DNA of 64,000 nt from Aplectana chamaeleonis (Eukaryota; Nematoda; Chromadorea; Rhabditida; Cosmocercidae): contig JAPDOI010000063.1 in NCBI GenBank assembly GCA_029168955.1, forward strand, positions 2,216,501-2,280,500. The letters are read 5' to 3'. Position numbers and translations under genes: made by a program. Shown here piece after piece: positions 63,944 to 64,000 of the stretch. The notes beneath the pieces were generated by a model that did not search any database, was not told the origin of the DNA, and saw nothing but the letters and a program-made list of their open reading frames with translations. Numbering within the stretch: position 1 is the first letter of the stretch; each line of letters opens with the position of its first letter.

Positions 63944-64000
63944 CTAAAAAGGAGAAAAATTATAAGAAAGCAATCTTTGTATTTGTGACAGGAAAAAAAC

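Overview
The window looks like nuclear DNA of a parasitic nematode, most likely a clade V strongylid (hookworm or Haemonchus type). The evidence is a cuticle collagen, a CLHM-1 calcium-homeostasis channel, an ASP/SCP-type secreted CAP protein with a tandem relative, a ZYG-1/PLK4-type kinase, a nematode SL1 leader at the head of a retrocopy, short exons (27-215 nt) with GTAAG/GTGAG donors and TTTCAG acceptors, and introns packed with hairpin MITEs and old retroelements. No bacterial-type operon, CRISPR array or tRNA was found.

Layout. 1-4.8 kb, minus strand: a complete seven-exon ASP-like gene (3594-4673), plus exon 1 of a tandem paralogue at the left edge (1-39), both with a TATA-like box just upstream. 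7.6-11.1 kb, minus: a complete nine-exon clhm-1 gene. 11.1-17.9 kb: intergenic DNA full of MITEs plus a LINE fragment. 18.0-43.3 kb, minus: a BRD8-type gene of at least 20 exons (Myb/SANT-like domain, coiled coil, AT-hook, bromodomain) spread over 25 kb. Its introns hold three antisense copies of one LINE family, a Tc1 relic, an inverted mariner dimer, two related tandem arrays and an SL1-headed RPS20 retropseudogene. 45.4-63.9 kb, minus, running off the right edge: a ZYG-1/PLK4-type kinase gene (activation segment and C-lobe, cryptic polo box, PB3). A cuticle collagen lies nested on the opposite strand in one intron. Other introns hold TTAA-flanked MITEs, two satellites, a mariner with intact TIRs, a palindromic minisatellite, a CR1-like LINE fragment and an unassigned, possibly Penelope-like reverse transcriptase fragment.

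The exon models were built by eye from splice signals and reading phase. All junctions in clhm-1, ASP and the BRD8 model keep phase. In the kinase, the K3/L1 and P6/P7 junctions are the weakest. The protein-coding genes are ordinary nematode biology (calcium channel, NuA4-type chromatin reader, centriole duplication kinase, cuticle collagen, secreted CAP protein) and show no sign of working together. The most interesting material is in the repeats: a retrotransposed trans-spliced mRNA, transposons sitting within a few bases of splice sites, MITEs sharing one TTAA target, a 2A-like motif in a LINE, and a hammerhead/pseudoknot-like RNA motif beside an RT relic.
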